A stretch of DNA of 15,636 bases from the NCBI GenBank assembly GCA_937890045.1, contig CALBXV010000103.1, forward strand, positions 1-15,636, written 5' to 3'. Below are positions 15,028 to 15,636 of this stretch, piece by piece. The translations under genes and the position numbers were made by a program. This stretch comes from an uncultured archaeon (GTDB taxonomy: Archaea > Thermoproteota > Nitrososphaeria > Nitrososphaerales > CALBXV01). Below the pieces are notes generated by a model. That model was given only the letters and a program-made list of their open reading frames with translations, ran no database searches and had not been told where the DNA came from. The first letter of the stretch is position 1. Each line of letters opens with the position of its first letter.

Positions 15028-15351
15028 ATGAAGAAGTTAATTTCAAGTTTTTTAATTTTAGCTTTCACTTTACCTTTGATGGCACAAGAAGTTGAAATTA
15101 AAGAAGAAGATGGTAAGACAGAAGTTACTATTAAAGAAGAACGTAAACATGATAAGAAAGATTGGAATCGAGGTGATATAAGACGTAATAGAATGGTTAT
15201 GGCCAAACGTAAAGAAATGGCTAAGAGACAAAAGATTCGTTCAGTTGTTCGGTTAGTTGTAGTTGGAAGTTTAGCTTACTATATTGGATATCATCAAGGT
15301 GAGAAACATTTTAAACCAGGTGGTTGGAATAGAAAACATAGGGATAAATAA
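15028..15351 (+). CDS. Small exported protein with signal peptide
   Basis: A 107-aa protein. Residues 1-20 (MKKLISSFLILAFTLPLMAQ) are a standard Sec signal with cleavage likely after AQ or before EVEI. Residues 21-70 are strongly charged (EVEIKEEDGKTEVTIKEE, then Lys/Arg-rich). Residues about 72-88 (SVVRLVVVGSLAYYIGY) form a hydrophobic segment, followed by a basic His/Gly-rich tail. It would be sent to the periplasm or held in a membrane; no family was recognised. AAGGAG (15016-15021) 6 bases before the ATG fixes the start. Its stop overlaps the start of a lipoprotein gene by one base, so the two probably act together. Envelope cargo beside fibre genes could serve superinfection exclusion or lysis, but it does not match typical spanins (no N-terminal anchor plus coiled coil). 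Confidence 0.75.
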   Translation: MKKLISSFLILAFTLPLMAQEVEIKEEDGKTEVTIKEERKHDKKDWNRGDIRRNRMVMAKRKEMAKRQKIRSVVRLVVVGSLAYYIGYHQGEKHFKPGGWNRKHRDK

Positions 15352-15636
15352 TGAAACTTAGAAACATATTATTGAGTTGTGTATTGGTCATTGGGAGCAT
15401 GTCCTTGTTGGGGTGCTATACACAACTTGCTGCGTTACATTCACTCAAACCTGAAACAGAAGAAACGGAATGGGGTTACGATAGATATACATCTTATTCA
15501 TTAGGCACATATTATAGTGATAGATTATTTTATTCTTATTACGGATATGGTTCACCATTTGGATATCGGGATAGATATTCTAATATGTATGGTTGGAATT
15601 ATTACACCAGTCCATATTATAGAAGTTATAATCCAT
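15351..15636 (+). CDS. Tyr-rich lipoprotein (3' end missing)
   Basis: The ATG at 15351 overlaps the previous stop (TAATG), and the frame runs open to the right edge, giving 95 residues. Residues 1-22 form a lipoprotein signal: basic MKLR, a hydrophobic core, then the lipobox L19-L20-G21-C22, with Cys22 as the lipidation site. Tyr and Trp dominate the mature part: about 18 Tyr in 73 residues, in motifs such as YYSDRLFYSYYGYG and MYGWNYYTSPYYRS, suggesting a low-complexity surface or outer-membrane-attached segment. The residue after Cys is Tyr, not Asp, so no inner-membrane retention signal is seen. Ribosome site weak (AGGGA, 15340-15344); coupling with the exported-protein gene is likely. Function unknown; possible exclusion lipoprotein or outer spanin, or host-derived cargo. 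Confidence 0.75.
   Translation, partial: MKLRNILLSCVLVIGSMSLLGCYTQLAALHSLKPETEETEWGYDRYTSYSLGTYYSDRLFYSYYGYGSPFGYRDRYSNMYGWNYYTSPYYRSYNP

Noticed and set aside
14985..15206. Minus-strand 73-codon open frame over the exported-protein gene
   Set aside because: It is antisense to a gene with a signal peptide and strong SD, has no ribosome site of its own and no recognisable protein features.

Overview
The window is an AT-rich, almost fully coding piece of a contractile-tailed (myovirus) bacteriophage genome of the broad T4-like type, most like the T4-related myoviruses of marine bacteria. Three things support this. The left edge carries the end of a gp55-like late-transcription sigma factor. 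The centre holds a baseplate cluster with clear gp25 and gp6 homologues and a gp5/VgrG-like spike. The right part holds large Ser/Gly/Thr-rich tail-fibre-like genes. The host cannot be read from the sequence; strong Shine-Dalgarno (SD) sites, a signal peptide and a lipobox point to a Gram-negative-type bacterium.

Layout. (1) 3-485: 3' part of the sigma factor gene, then a perfect bidirectional hairpin terminator (513-540). (2) 560-781, minus strand: the only leftward gene, a 73-aa membrane protein (holin candidate). Its leader can fold so that the SD is paired, and it has a late-promoter-like box at 875-882. (3) 922-11988: one long rightward operon. It begins at a late-promoter-like motif and runs through a 131-aa protein, the baseplate spike, two small coiled-coil/linker proteins, gp25, gp6, a DNRLRE-like protein, a 101-aa protein, and a 1413-aa wedge/tail protein with a lectin-like (LamG) domain. 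(4) 12021-15001: a second unit opened by a nearly identical promoter-like motif, with a 211-aa conserved structural protein and two paralogous tail-fibre-like proteins. (5) 15028 to the right edge: a small exported protein and a Tyr-rich lipoprotein whose 3' end lies outside the window.

Working model (inference): the gp55-like sigma directs host RNA polymerase to TATAANTR boxes late in infection. This would switch on the baseplate operon, the fibre operon and the leftward membrane gene together. The spike, gp25, gp6 and the 1413-aa protein would build the hub and wedges. The DNRLRE-like, LamG and paralogous fibre-like proteins would give the tail its carbohydrate- or receptor-binding surface. 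The two envelope proteins at the right end may act on the host envelope (exclusion or lysis) or be incidental cargo. No tRNA, CRISPR array, insertion sequence or integrase was seen, and no gap between genes exceeds 300 bases.
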